From assembly GCA_963816745.1 (NCBI GenBank), contig CAWFLQ010000006.1, positions 1,922,001 to 1,986,000 on the forward strand: a stretch of 64,000 bases of DNA. The letters run 5' to 3'. The notes beneath the pieces were generated by a model. The model did no database searches. It was not told the DNA's origin and was given only the letters and a program-made list of their open reading frames with translations. This stretch comes from VAZQ01 sp963816745 (GTDB taxonomy: Bacteria; Pseudomonadota; Alphaproteobacteria; Rhizobiales; Xanthobacteraceae). Every line of letters starts with the position of its first letter. Position 1 is the first letter of the stretch. Of this stretch, positions 32,924-40,329 are shown piece after piece. Made by a program: the position numbers and the translations under genes.

Positions 32924-34501
32924 TCACGCCACGCCAGGCACCGTCGAGCCGCGGCCGAGTGCAAATTGGCCGACCGGACCCTCGACGTGCAGGTCGATTC
33001 CGGTCAGCTTCGCAAAGAGATCGATATTGCTGACTCCGATTGCGCATCCGCCGAGCCCCATCTCGGTCGCCATCAGGTAGAGCGTCTGCGTCAACACCCC
33101 GACGTCCTTCAGGATCAGCGCATAGGCGATCGCGCTGTACTTCCAGGAAATCCGGCCGAAGCGCGCAGCGATCGTGATCAGGATCTGTGGCACGGCGGCC
33201 GCATCCATTGCGAATGCGGCCTGCTGCAACAGGGCATCGAGCTCCTGCGCCTGTGCGCCGATCGGCACCAAAGCGTGTCCGCCGGCGTCGTAATGGTAGA
33301 ACCCGCGGGCGAGCCCTTCGCATCTGTCGACCGCCAGGTAGAGCTCGAGCTCGTGGCTCGCGCCCGCCGACGGATACGGCCTGACCGTGTATTCCATGGA
33401 CGGACCGCCTTCGCCGGGACCAACCTCACTCTTCGACGTCGCTAGAACGCGCGCGGTGCCGTCGAGAAAAAGCGAAAGCTCGGCAAGCGTGATCGGCCGC
33501 TGGTCGTCGAAGCTGCGGGTCGAATGACGCTCGCGCAGCAGCTTTGCGAGCCATCCCTCCGCCGCTTCTGGGGATGGGTTGGGGACGAGGCTCTGCGCAT
33601 GCGCGGCCGAAAACTTGCGCAGATCGACGCGCTGTCCGGGCCAGCGTGGCCGCACCGCCGGCAGCGGCGGTATGGCGCCTACATAAGGATAAACCGCGCC
33701 CAGCGGGTTGGCGTGCCTGCCCTGCGTGCTGCGCGCATGGAACAGCAGATCGTGAAAGTCCCAAAGTACGAGGTCTCGGTCGCCTTCGGTCGGTCGCAGG
33801 CCCCTGTCGGCGGCATCGACCTTGAACAGGATGCGGCAATCCAGCAGCAGCGCGAGCAGCTCGCGCCCCGGAAAATTCTTCTGCCGGCTCAGTCGCTTGA
33901 TTTGTTGGGGTGTGGACAGCATGGCGATCGCGCTGGCAAGCGCCGGATCGCAGATCTTGAACAGCGCTCCGGCGCGCGGTGATTCCAGTACCATCGCGTC
34001 GCCGCGCCGCCGCAGATAGGCGAACCGCGACAGGACGAGCACGTCGGCGTCCCGGAGCCGCGGCATCGTCGGCCAATAGTCGGCGACCTGCGGCTCGATG
34101 ACGACCTCATCCCGGTCGCGTCCGTGCTGCAGGCGGTATTCCAGCAGGCCGTGCCTGGCCAATCGCTGCACCAGGAGGTGCATCTCCTTGTCGATGCTGC
34201 GACGGCTTGCCGCCAACGAGGCGAGCGGCAGACCGATCCGCAGATCCTGCGCGCGCTCCGCCGCGCCTGAGCTGAACGTTCCCAGCACGACCGTATAGGC
34301 GTCGAAGCAGGCGAAGATTCTTCCGTCCGCCTGCGCTGCGAGGGTGACATGGCCGCTGAGCCGGGCTGAAAGACTCAAGGGCGTAGACGCATAGCCCGCG
34401 AAGACGGGCGTGAACGCCCTGACGTTTCGCGGGCTGGTGCTCGGCGCCGTCTTCCGACCTCGCCTTGTTTTGGGATTGCGCAAGCGCGAGATTGTCCTCA
34501 G
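32924..34501 (-). CDS. SagB-type FMN-dependent azoline dehydrogenase of a RiPP cluster
   Basis: The C-terminal about 200 residues form a nitroreductase-like SagB/ThcOx domain: LLRERHSTRSFDDQRPITLA, VRPYPSAGASHELELYLAVD, then ARFGRISWKYSAIAYALILK with the Lys-Tyr pair typical of thiazoline/oxazoline oxidases, and ATEMGLGGCAIG. The N-terminal about 250 residues form a separate region with a winged-helix-like part (LVQRLARHGLLEYRL). It should oxidise azolines made by the YcaO partner to azoles using FMN. The start is uncertain: CTG at 34501 overlaps the ycaO stop (34498-34500), TTG at 34483 follows GAGG, and the only ATG (34555) lies inside ycaO. A palindromic element is translated near the N-terminus. 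Confidence 0.88.
   Translation of the reverse strand: MRTISRLRNPKTRRGRKTAPSTSPRNVRAFTPVFAGYASTPLSLSARLSGHVTLAAQADGRIFACFDAYTVVLGTFSSGAAERAQDLRIGLPLASLAASRRSIDKEMHLLVQRLARHGLLEYRLQHGRDRDEVVIEPQVADYWPTMPRLRDADVLVLSRFAYLRRRGDAMVLESPRAGALFKICDPALASAIAMLSTPQQIKRLSRQKNFPGRELLALLLDCRILFKVDAADRGLRPTEGDRDLVLWDFHDLLFHARSTQGRHANPLGAVYPYVGAIPPLPAVRPRWPGQRVDLRKFSAAHAQSLVPNPSPEAAEGWLAKLLRERHSTRSFDDQRPITLAELSLFLDGTARVLATSKSEVGPGEGGPSMEYTVRPYPSAGASHELELYLAVDRCEGLARGFYHYDAGGHALVPIGAQAQELDALLQQAAFAMDAAAVPQILITIAARFGRISWKYSAIAYALILKDVGVLTQTLYLMATEMGLGGCAIGVSNIDLFAKLTGIDLHVEGPVGQFALGRGSTVPGVA
34388..34420 (-). repeat. Palindromic core element, copy B2 (inside SagB-like gene)
   Basis: On the minus strand the core is AGGGCGTTCACGCCCG followed by TCTTCGCGGGCTATGCG; GGGCG-TTCA-CGCCC and GCCCG-TCTTC-GCGGGC form two adjacent hairpins. 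It is nearly identical to 5311-5343 and is translated as RAFTPVFAGYA in the 5' part of the SagB-like gene. Confidence 0.8.
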
Positions 34502-36756
34502 GTATGGGGGTGAATTGGATTGAGCTCGCCTTCCCGCAGCGGCCGCTCCAACCATCCGAGCTTCACTGGAACATCGTAAAGCCGGCCGGGCGCAAAGCGG
34601 CGATAGAAGTGCCGCAGCCCCGGAACGATAACCCTCACCACCGGAGCTTCGATATCGGTGCGCGTCTGATCGAGCACCAGGAAATCGAGGCCCGCCCGCT
34701 CGGCCAGACGCACGCAGGCGGTCACCTGTTCGCGCGCGTCGAGACCGCCGACCTTGGAGCCGAAGCCCGGCTGCACCGCTGGCTGGTCGCTCGGGATCAA
34801 GAACGGATGGTCCTGCAGCCGCAATGGCGTGGAGCCGTCGAGGCTCGATTTCTCTCCGCTGCCGCCACCCATCAAGCCGATCGACAGGAACTGGTTCAGC
34901 TCGGTCAGGGCGCGCAGCAAGCCGATTCGGCCGTCGAAATGCGCGCCGGACCCGAACTCGATATTTTCCTGAGAATTCTGCATCCAGTGCAGGACCGACA
35001 CGAAGCTCGGAATCCCGAGGTCGCTGGTGACGTCGAGTACCCAGAGCCGGCGCCCGGTGTCGGCGAGCCGGGCTCGCAGATCACGCACATAGGAATCGTC
35101 GAGCTGGCCGAGATCGACTTGCGGCCGCTGCACCCGATTGTACCACCAGGTTGCATAGGCATCCCGTTCCACCAGCTCGAGGAAACCCTGCACGATTGCT
35201 TCCGCGAGCGTGTTGCCGGCCGCGCAGCCGTTGGAATCCGCGTTGATCTCGCCGGGGCCGCGGTAGAAGAAATACGCGAGGCTGGTCGGAACATGTCTGA
35301 AGCGCCGGTCGCGGAGCGACCAGACCGGCGACCATTCGATCTTGGCCGATCGATCGAAGAGCGTCCGCGCCGACGGCGCCCCGTGCGGGTCGGCCGACGC
35401 CTCCCCCCGCAACTGCGCCTCGCTGAACAGCAGAATGTCGTTCGGCGCAATGGCATCGCCGGCCGGGAAATCCGTGAACCGTCGCGTCGCTCGGATTTCG
35501 TCGCCCTGAAAGATCCCGGAATAGCGCTCGATCGCCTCCATGAGCGCGCTGGCCTCGCCTTGCTCGGCCGTGCTGCCCTTGCCGAAGCTGCCGGCGCCGC
35601 TCAATCCGGCCCGCAGCTCATCGACTGTCCTGGCGGGCGCGGAAAAATTGTGCGTGGCGTAGTAATTGGTGTTCAGCGGCAGGTCGGCTTCGATTTTTTC
35701 GAGGCGCGAGACCACGCCGGTGAGCGGGCTTACATGCTTGCGGAAGCGCGCGACCGTGGCGCCCGGGGAAACGGTGCGGTAGCCGCCGCTGGTCATGAGG
35801 AGCTTGCCGCCCGCGTCGAGCTCGATCGGCATAGGCTCCCGCCTCGGGTCGCGCAGCTTCCTGCGGCCACAGCTCGGACATTGCGGTCGGCGGGCCACGT
35901 GGTGCTTCACGGTGGTCGCGCCCAACAGGTCGAGGCTGATGATGTGATCGCGCAATGGCGTGCGGAAGTCGGCGGCGATTGCCTTCGCGATCTCGAGCGC
36001 TGCAAGCTCGATGCCGCCCTGTCCGAGCGAGTGCCGGGCCAGCGGCGAGACCGCGACGCAGCGGGTCTGCTCGCGCTCGAGCAGCGTTTTGACCTCGCGG
36101 TTGCGCTTCATGCGATCGGCGAGGCAAGTCCAACAGGCACTCTCGCCCGGGCTGAACACCGGCCCCACCAGGGGAAAGATGCCGGAGGGCTGCGCGAGGA
36201 TCCAGGTTGTTCGGTCCGCCAGGTGCTGGCGGTTCAATTCGCTCAAGGCGCGTTCGAGATAATCGCTCACCAGCGTGACGGTCAGGTCCGCCGAGCGCTT
36301 GACGATGCGAACGCCCAATTTCCGCAGCGCGGCCTCGAGCTCGGCCGCACCTTCCACGTCGATCGCCTGGATTCGGACGCGGAGGTTCTGGAGATTTCTC
36401 TCGGCAGTCTCCGGCGGCAGACCGAGGCTCGCCCAATAGGCGGCAGCCACGCCGGCGGACGCGGGCGATGCCGGGACAACGTAGCGGCGCTCGATCAGCC
36501 GCTTGAGCGCTTCATGGATTGCAGGGGGCGGAAAATCCCGCTCCAGCTCGCGGACCAGCTCGCGAAAGCTTTTTCCACCTTGTCCGATTGCAGAGGCCAG
36601 CGCACAAAACAGGGTGCCGTGCAGAAAGAATTTTCGGTCCTCGGAATAGAGGCACACCACATCGGGCGGTAGCACATAGACGCTGAAATTCGGTGCGAAC
36701 TGCGGAACGCCCTCGCTGTCAGCCAGCCCGAACCGGTTTCCGCGGTCGCCCGTCAT
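34498..36756 (-). CDS. Fused RiPP-recognition/YcaO cyclodehydratase (TOMM synthetase)
   Basis: The 752-residue protein combines an N-terminal leader-recognition and ThiF/E1-like region (about residues 20-330) with a C-terminal YcaO domain (about 345-752). C208-x2-C211 (ESACWTCLAD) and C293-x2-C296 (PQCPSCGRRK) form a likely structural zinc site. YcaO ATP/Mg motifs are seen as GKGSTAEQGEASALMEAIER (393-411) and AIVQGFLELVERDAY (520-534). It should use ATP to cyclise Cys (and Thr/Ser) of the precursor into azolines. The C-terminus ends LNPIHPHT rather than a perfect PxPxP tail. It is encoded between the precursor gene and the dehydrogenase and overlaps the latter. Confidence 0.92.
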   Translation of the reverse strand: MTGDRGNRFGLADSEGVPQFAPNFSVYVLPPDVVCLYSEDRKFFLHGTLFCALASAIGQGGKSFRELVRELERDFPPPAIHEALKRLIERRYVVPASPASAGVAAAYWASLGLPPETAERNLQNLRVRIQAIDVEGAAELEAALRKLGVRIVKRSADLTVTLVSDYLERALSELNRQHLADRTTWILAQPSGIFPLVGPVFSPGESACWTCLADRMKRNREVKTLLEREQTRCVAVSPLARHSLGQGGIELAALEIAKAIAADFRTPLRDHIISLDLLGATTVKHHVARRPQCPSCGRRKLRDPRREPMPIELDAGGKLLMTSGGYRTVSPGATVARFRKHVSPLTGVVSRLEKIEADLPLNTNYYATHNFSAPARTVDELRAGLSGAGSFGKGSTAEQGEASALMEAIERYSGIFQGDEIRATRRFTDFPAGDAIAPNDILLFSEAQLRGEASADPHGAPSARTLFDRSAKIEWSPVWSLRDRRFRHVPTSLAYFFYRGPGEINADSNGCAAGNTLAEAIVQGFLELVERDAYATWWYNRVQRPQVDLGQLDDSYVRDLRARLADTGRRLWVLDVTSDLGIPSFVSVLHWMQNSQENIEFGSGAHFDGRIGLLRALTELNQFLSIGLMGGGSGEKSSLDGSTPLRLQDHPFLIPSDQPAVQPGFGSKVGGLDAREQVTACVRLAERAGLDFLVLDQTRTDIEAPVVRVIVPGLRHFYRRFAPGRLYDVPVKLGWLERPLREGELNPIHPHT

Positions 36757-37144
36757 GAGGTCAGTACGCGCATCGTCATCCCGAGGTACGAGCGAAGCGA
36801 GCCTCGAAGGATGAGGTGCCCGCGCGGACCAGATCTAGGTAGCAGAATTTGTTTGACAGCGGCAGCTTGGATTTCGCTTTGCTCGATCGGGCTACAGTGA
36901 GCCGCCGCCGGAATCTCTGACCGTCGTCCTGAGATGCCCGCGCGCACGACACGACCGCGGTCACGTGCGCACGGGCTTCGAATCGTCATCCCGCTCTAGC
37001 TTGCTGCCGAGCATGATCTTTTCCGAAAATGGGACCCACCGATAGCGCGTCCATTAGGGCGTTCACGCCCGTCTGCGACGGGCCATGGACACGCGTGAAC
37101 GCGCTTGTGATCAAGTCCGGGGCGGGATTCTTCGGAATCCTGCT
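36757..37144. other. 388-bp repeat-rich spacer between precursor and cyclodehydratase genes
   Basis: No gene is seen. Three repeat types are packed here: a CGTCATCCCGAGGTACGAGC block with GCGAAGCGAGCCTCGAAGG at 36775-36815, the GAGCATGATCTTTTCCGAAA half-element at about 37011-37035, and the GGGCGTTCACGCCCGTCT core at 37056-37104. Such hairpins could attenuate read-through from the precursor gene into the enzyme genes and so set their ratio, but no intrinsic terminator with a T-run is obvious. Confidence 0.65.
37056..37104 (+). repeat. Palindromic core element, copy B3
   Basis: AGGGCGTTCACGCCCGTCTG is followed by CGACGGGCCATGG and by ACGCGTGAACGCGC. It shares the double-hairpin core with 5311-5343 and 34388-34420 and resembles the inner part of the protein-coding elements at 4469 and 22095. 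It lies just downstream of the RiPP precursor gene. Confidence 0.7.
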
Positions 37145-37576
37145 CTAGCAGACCCGGACCCACGCCCCGCCGATCCAGACCAGGCAGCCGGTGGTGCAGC
37201 CGCAGCCTCCACAGCCGCAGCCTCCACAGCCTCGCACCGCGCAGCCTCGGCAACCGCCGCCGCCGCAGCCCCGACAACCTCGCGCTGCGCAGCCCCGGCA
37301 GCCGCCTCCTCGACAGCCGCGTTGTGCAAGTTGCACGCGCTCGTCGAATTCGACGTTTTCCTTGTCCAGGACATAGAACGTGCCCAAATTAACGTCGAAG
37401 ATTTCCTCCTCACCGAGCGTGATGGTGGGATGCGGTGCGATTCCCTGCGGCAGTGTATGCTCTGTCACCACGTTGGCCGATGCGCCGCCTGCGAATGCCA
37501 ATGACACGCCGGCCGCGCCGATGACGGGTAAGGTCTTCCGACCCTTTCGCTTCGAAGCTTGCTTTGAGCGCGCCAT
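37145..37576 (-). CDS. TOMM-type RiPP precursor with Cys/Gly-rich octad core
   Basis: A 143-residue peptide in two parts. The leader (1-85) has a basic start (MARSKQASKRKGRKT), a hydrophobic segment LPVIGAAGVSLAFAGGASA (residues 16-34) with both an AxA-like end and a Gly-Gly, and the acidic/aromatic block LGEEEIFDVNLGTFYVLDKE, a good candidate for enzyme recognition. The core (86-143) holds 14 cysteines and is built of four octads of pattern R-G-C-x3-G-C (residues 86-117), a degenerate GGCGCGGC, then GCTTGC and a hydrophobic end closing in C143. A strong AGGAAGGAG site lies upstream. Placement upstream of YcaO and SagB genes on the same strand makes this the likely substrate; Cys-to-thiazole conversion is predicted. 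Confidence 0.88.
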   Translation of the reverse strand: MARSKQASKRKGRKTLPVIGAAGVSLAFAGGASANVVTEHTLPQGIAPHPTITLGEEEIFDVNLGTFYVLDKENVEFDERVQLAQRGCRGGGCRGCAARGCRGCGGGGCRGCAVRGCGGCGCGGCGCTTGCLVWIGGAWVRVC

Positions 37577-37767
37577 AAGCCGACTCCTTCCTGTTATCTG
37601 CGAGCAAATTTTCGGCGAAGAGGCGACGACCGTAACATTTATCGTGCGCTCTGCCTAGCGCGTCGATGATGATGGGCCGCACGATTGCCGGTAGCTGGCG
37701 CCCTCAAATTCAGAGAATGTTGGAACCCGGTTCCACTCCCACACCACCGAGCTCGTGGCGCACGTAG

Positions 37768-38280
37768 CTACTTCCTGAGTGCTCCGCGCAAAATCTTTCG
37801 TGCCGGCTCCGACCCGTCGAGCTGCCGCAGCGCGCGGTGCTTGAACTTCCAGCCCTGCGGCGTTCGCACCAGCTCCCAGCGGTTCGCGGTCATGCGGTGA
37901 ACGCGAAAGCCCCGGCCGCTGCCGTGGTTCGGAACATCCACTGGATCGCCCTGGGTCTGCGGCACCAGGATCTGCAGATACGATGTGACCACGGCGGTAT
38001 CGCCGTCGATCGCGACGTGCGGGAGCCCGGTGAAATGCGCGATGCCGCCGCTGATCGCCGCTTGGTGCTCCATGCTGAGCACGTGGCTGGCAATGGTGTC
38101 GCGCCCGCGCGGGCTCGAGAGGTTCTCGCCGCGGTCGAAGACGCCGTCCTCGACCCAGCTCGCCGCGATGTGGTCGCTGCCGCCGGTGTCGGCGCTCGGT
38201 GGATGGCTGGCGATGAGATTGTAGATTTCGAGCCGGTCCTCGATCGCACGGATGCGGTCTTCGAGCGTCGATGCACTCAT
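37768..38280 (-). CDS. SnoaL-like (nuclear transport factor 2 family) protein
   Basis: A 170-residue protein with the cone-shaped SnoaL/NTF2-like fold: TLEDRIRAIEDRLEIYNLIA, then DHIAASWVEDGVFDRGENLS, IAHFTGLPHVAIDGDTAVVTSYL and HRMTANRWELVRTPQGWKFK. Conserved His/Asp residues line a pocket in enzymatic members (isomerases, hydrolases), while others only bind ligand. It is encoded 25 bp downstream of the Vgb-like gene on the same strand, so both probably form a unit. It lies 191 bp before the RiPP precursor start on the same strand; a link to that pathway is not indicated. Confidence 0.82.
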   Translation of the reverse strand: MSASTLEDRIRAIEDRLEIYNLIASHPPSADTGGSDHIAASWVEDGVFDRGENLSSPRGRDTIASHVLSMEHQAAISGGIAHFTGLPHVAIDGDTAVVTSYLQILVPQTQGDPVDVPNHGSGRGFRVHRMTANRWELVRTPQGWKFKHRALRQLDGSEPARKILRGALRK

Positions 38281-38305
38281 GGTTCAACTCCGTAATCCGT
38301 CGCCG

Positions 38306-39208
38306 TTACCGTTTCGGGATGACCTCGCCGATCGCGCCGGCGTCGTGCGCGGAAAAGAACAGCCGGCCGTCGGGGATGGCGATGATGGCGCGCGCGCCGC
38401 AGCCTTCGACCGGGATCGCATACTCGCCGATCACCTTGCCGTCCGGTGCCATGCGGCCGATCTTGTTGGCGAAATTCTCGGTGAACCAGAGGTCGCCGTC
38501 GGGCGCGACGGTGACGCCGCGCAAGGACGCGTCGGGCGTCTTGACCGGCCATTCGGTGACGCACCCCTGCATGTCCACCCGTCCGAGACCGTTGGCCTTT
38601 GTCTGCACGAACCAGATATTGCCGTCGGGATGCGCGGCCATGGCGCGCGGCTCGGAGTTCGGCGTCGGGATTTGGTACTCCGTGACGTGGCCGTCCATGG
38701 TGATGCGGCCGATCTGCCCGGCTTCGTATTCGCTGAACCAGATGTCGCCGTTGCGCACGACAGGCGAGAGCGGCCGGCAGCCCGGCGTGAGCCCCTCGGA
38801 AAATTCCGTCACGTCTCCGGCCGGCGTGATCCGGCCGACGCGGCTGAGATGCGCCTCGGAGAACCAGAGGTTGCCGTCGGGCCCCGCGATGATGCCGTCC
38901 GGGCCGGCGCCCGGCGTGCGGACGGGAAATTCGGTGATGGCGCCTGACATGGTGATGCGCCCGATCTTGTTGCCGGCGTTCTCGCAGAACCACAGCGCGC
39001 CGTCGGCCGCGGGCGTGATCCCGATCGGTTTCGCATTGGGCGTCGGCGTGTCGAACTCGACGAAGCTGCCGTCGTCGGGGTTCATCCGCCCGATCTTGGA
39101 TGTGCCGCTCTCGCAGAACCAGAGATGCCGGTCGGGACCGAGCACGATGATGTAGGGCTTGCTGTCCGGGCTCGGAATCGGATGCAGCACGATTTCGACG
39201 TCGGCCAT
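38306..39208 (-). CDS. Vgb-like beta-propeller (virginiamycin B lyase family)
   Basis: The 300-residue protein is a seven-bladed propeller of the Vgb lyase type. Repeated units read GPDRHLWFCESGTSKIGRMN, GALWFCENAGNKIGRITMSG, GNLWFSEAHLSRVGRITPAG and GDLWFTENFANKIGRMAPDG. The characterised Vgb linearises streptogramin B antibiotics, but most homologues in soil bacteria are of unknown role and may be lactonases. Start MADVEIVLHP at 39208 is chosen; no signal peptide is present. A function against a cyclic depsipeptide is possible but unproven. The catalytic His/Glu set of Vgb could not be verified by eye. Confidence 0.85.
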   Translation of the reverse strand: MADVEIVLHPIPSPDSKPYIIVLGPDRHLWFCESGTSKIGRMNPDDGSFVEFDTPTPNAKPIGITPAADGALWFCENAGNKIGRITMSGAITEFPVRTPGAGPDGIIAGPDGNLWFSEAHLSRVGRITPAGDVTEFSEGLTPGCRPLSPVVRNGDIWFSEYEAGQIGRITMDGHVTEYQIPTPNSEPRAMAAHPDGNIWFVQTKANGLGRVDMQGCVTEWPVKTPDASLRGVTVAPDGDLWFTENFANKIGRMAPDGKVIGEYAIPVEGCGARAIIAIPDGRLFFSAHDAGAIGEVIPKR

Positions 39209-39362
39209 TGGCAATTTCCCCGTGCTTCCGCTTCGCCTCAAATCGATGCGCTACGCCTGCGTCCAATTGCGCTGTATTGCGCCTCGGGCTGACCGTATCA
39301 TAATCCGAGCAGCTATCTCAAAGGGGCGGATCAACAGCCTCCTGCAATCGGAGGAAACGACC

Positions 39363-40322
39363 ATGAAATCGCTCGGCACTGCCGTCTGCCTCATCGTAGC
39401 GCCGCTCCTGATCGGCTCCGCCGCGGCGCAGACCGTGAGCATCGTCACGACGCCGAGCGGCTCGTTCACGAACTCGGCCGGCGCCGCGATGGCCAAGCTC
39501 ATCGGCGAGAAGACCAAGGTGCGGGCGATCCTGCAGGCGCAGGCGCTGCAAGGCATGATCCCGGTCGAGGCCGGCACCGCCGAGTTCGGCATGGGAAATG
39601 CGTTCGATACCACGTTCTACGTGAAGGGCACCGGCGAGTACGAAGGCCAGGGCGAGCACAAGAATCTCCGCAACGTCGCCGTGCTGCTCCCGTACCAGGT
39701 CGCGCTGCATGTGCGGGCGGACTCCGACATCAAGACCATCGCCGATCTCAAGGGCAAGCGCGTCTCGTCGGGCTTCAATGCGCAAAAGACCATTGGGCGC
39801 ATCATCGCGGCGCACCTGGCCACGTCCGGGCTGACCTATAACGACGTGGTCGGAGTGCTCACCCCGAATGTCAGCCGCTCGGCGGAGGATTTCACAGCGG
39901 GCAAGACCGACGTTCTGTTCTTCGCGCTCGGTTCGGCGGCGGTAAAGCAGGCCGCGGCCACGGTCGGCGGCCTGCGCGTCCTGCCGATCGACGAGTCGCC
40001 CGAAGCGATCAAGCGCATGCAGGCCCTGCTTCCCGGCACCTACATCATGGAGGTCAATCCGTCGCCGGCCTTCGACGGCATCAGCAAGCCGACCAAGGTG
40101 CTGGCCTTCGACATGGTGCTCTCGACCCACGTCAAGGTGCCGGAGAACGTCGTCTACGAGGTGACCAAGGCGATCCATCAGAACAAGGCGGCGCTGGCGG
40201 CGACCTTCCCGCCGTTCAACCTGTTCGAGCCGGACCGCATGGCGAAGCCGGTGCAGGACGTCGAATTCCACCCTGGTGCGTTGAAATATTACCGCGAAGC
40301 TGGACTCGCGCCGAAGTCGTAG
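39363..40322 (+). CDS. TAXI-family TRAP transporter solute receptor
   Basis: A 319-residue periplasmic receptor: signal peptide MKSLGTAVCLIVAPLLIGSA with cleavage near AAAQT, then the TAXI-type VSIVTTPSGSFTNSAGAAMA and IAAHLATSGLTY regions, and PVQDVEFHPGALKYYREAGL at the end. It should bind an organic anion and hand it to a fused TRAP permease. A GGAGGAAACGACC sequence precedes the ATG. The matching fused permease is encoded on the opposite strand, with only 7 bp between stops, an unusual convergent layout for a receptor and permease pair. Confidence 0.9.
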   Translation: MKSLGTAVCLIVAPLLIGSAAAQTVSIVTTPSGSFTNSAGAAMAKLIGEKTKVRAILQAQALQGMIPVEAGTAEFGMGNAFDTTFYVKGTGEYEGQGEHKNLRNVAVLLPYQVALHVRADSDIKTIADLKGKRVSSGFNAQKTIGRIIAAHLATSGLTYNDVVGVLTPNVSRSAEDFTAGKTDVLFFALGSAAVKQAAATVGGLRVLPIDESPEAIKRMQALLPGTYIMEVNPSPAFDGISKPTKVLAFDMVLSTHVKVPENVVYEVTKAIHQNKAALAATFPPFNLFEPDRMAKPVQDVEFHPGALKYYREAGLAPKS

Positions 40323-40329
40323 AACGACA

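Noticed and set aside
36757..37144. CRISPR array in the repeat-rich spacer
   Set aside because: The repeats are of three different kinds, palindromic and without regular spacing, and no cas genes are present.
37145..37410. Cys/Gly-rich tract as mere low-complexity or shadow of an opposite-strand Pro/Gln-rich frame
   Set aside because: The minus-strand frame has a strong ribosome site, a structured leader and lies upstream of YcaO and SagB genes, whereas the plus-strand frame (PQPPQPRTAQP) has no start context.
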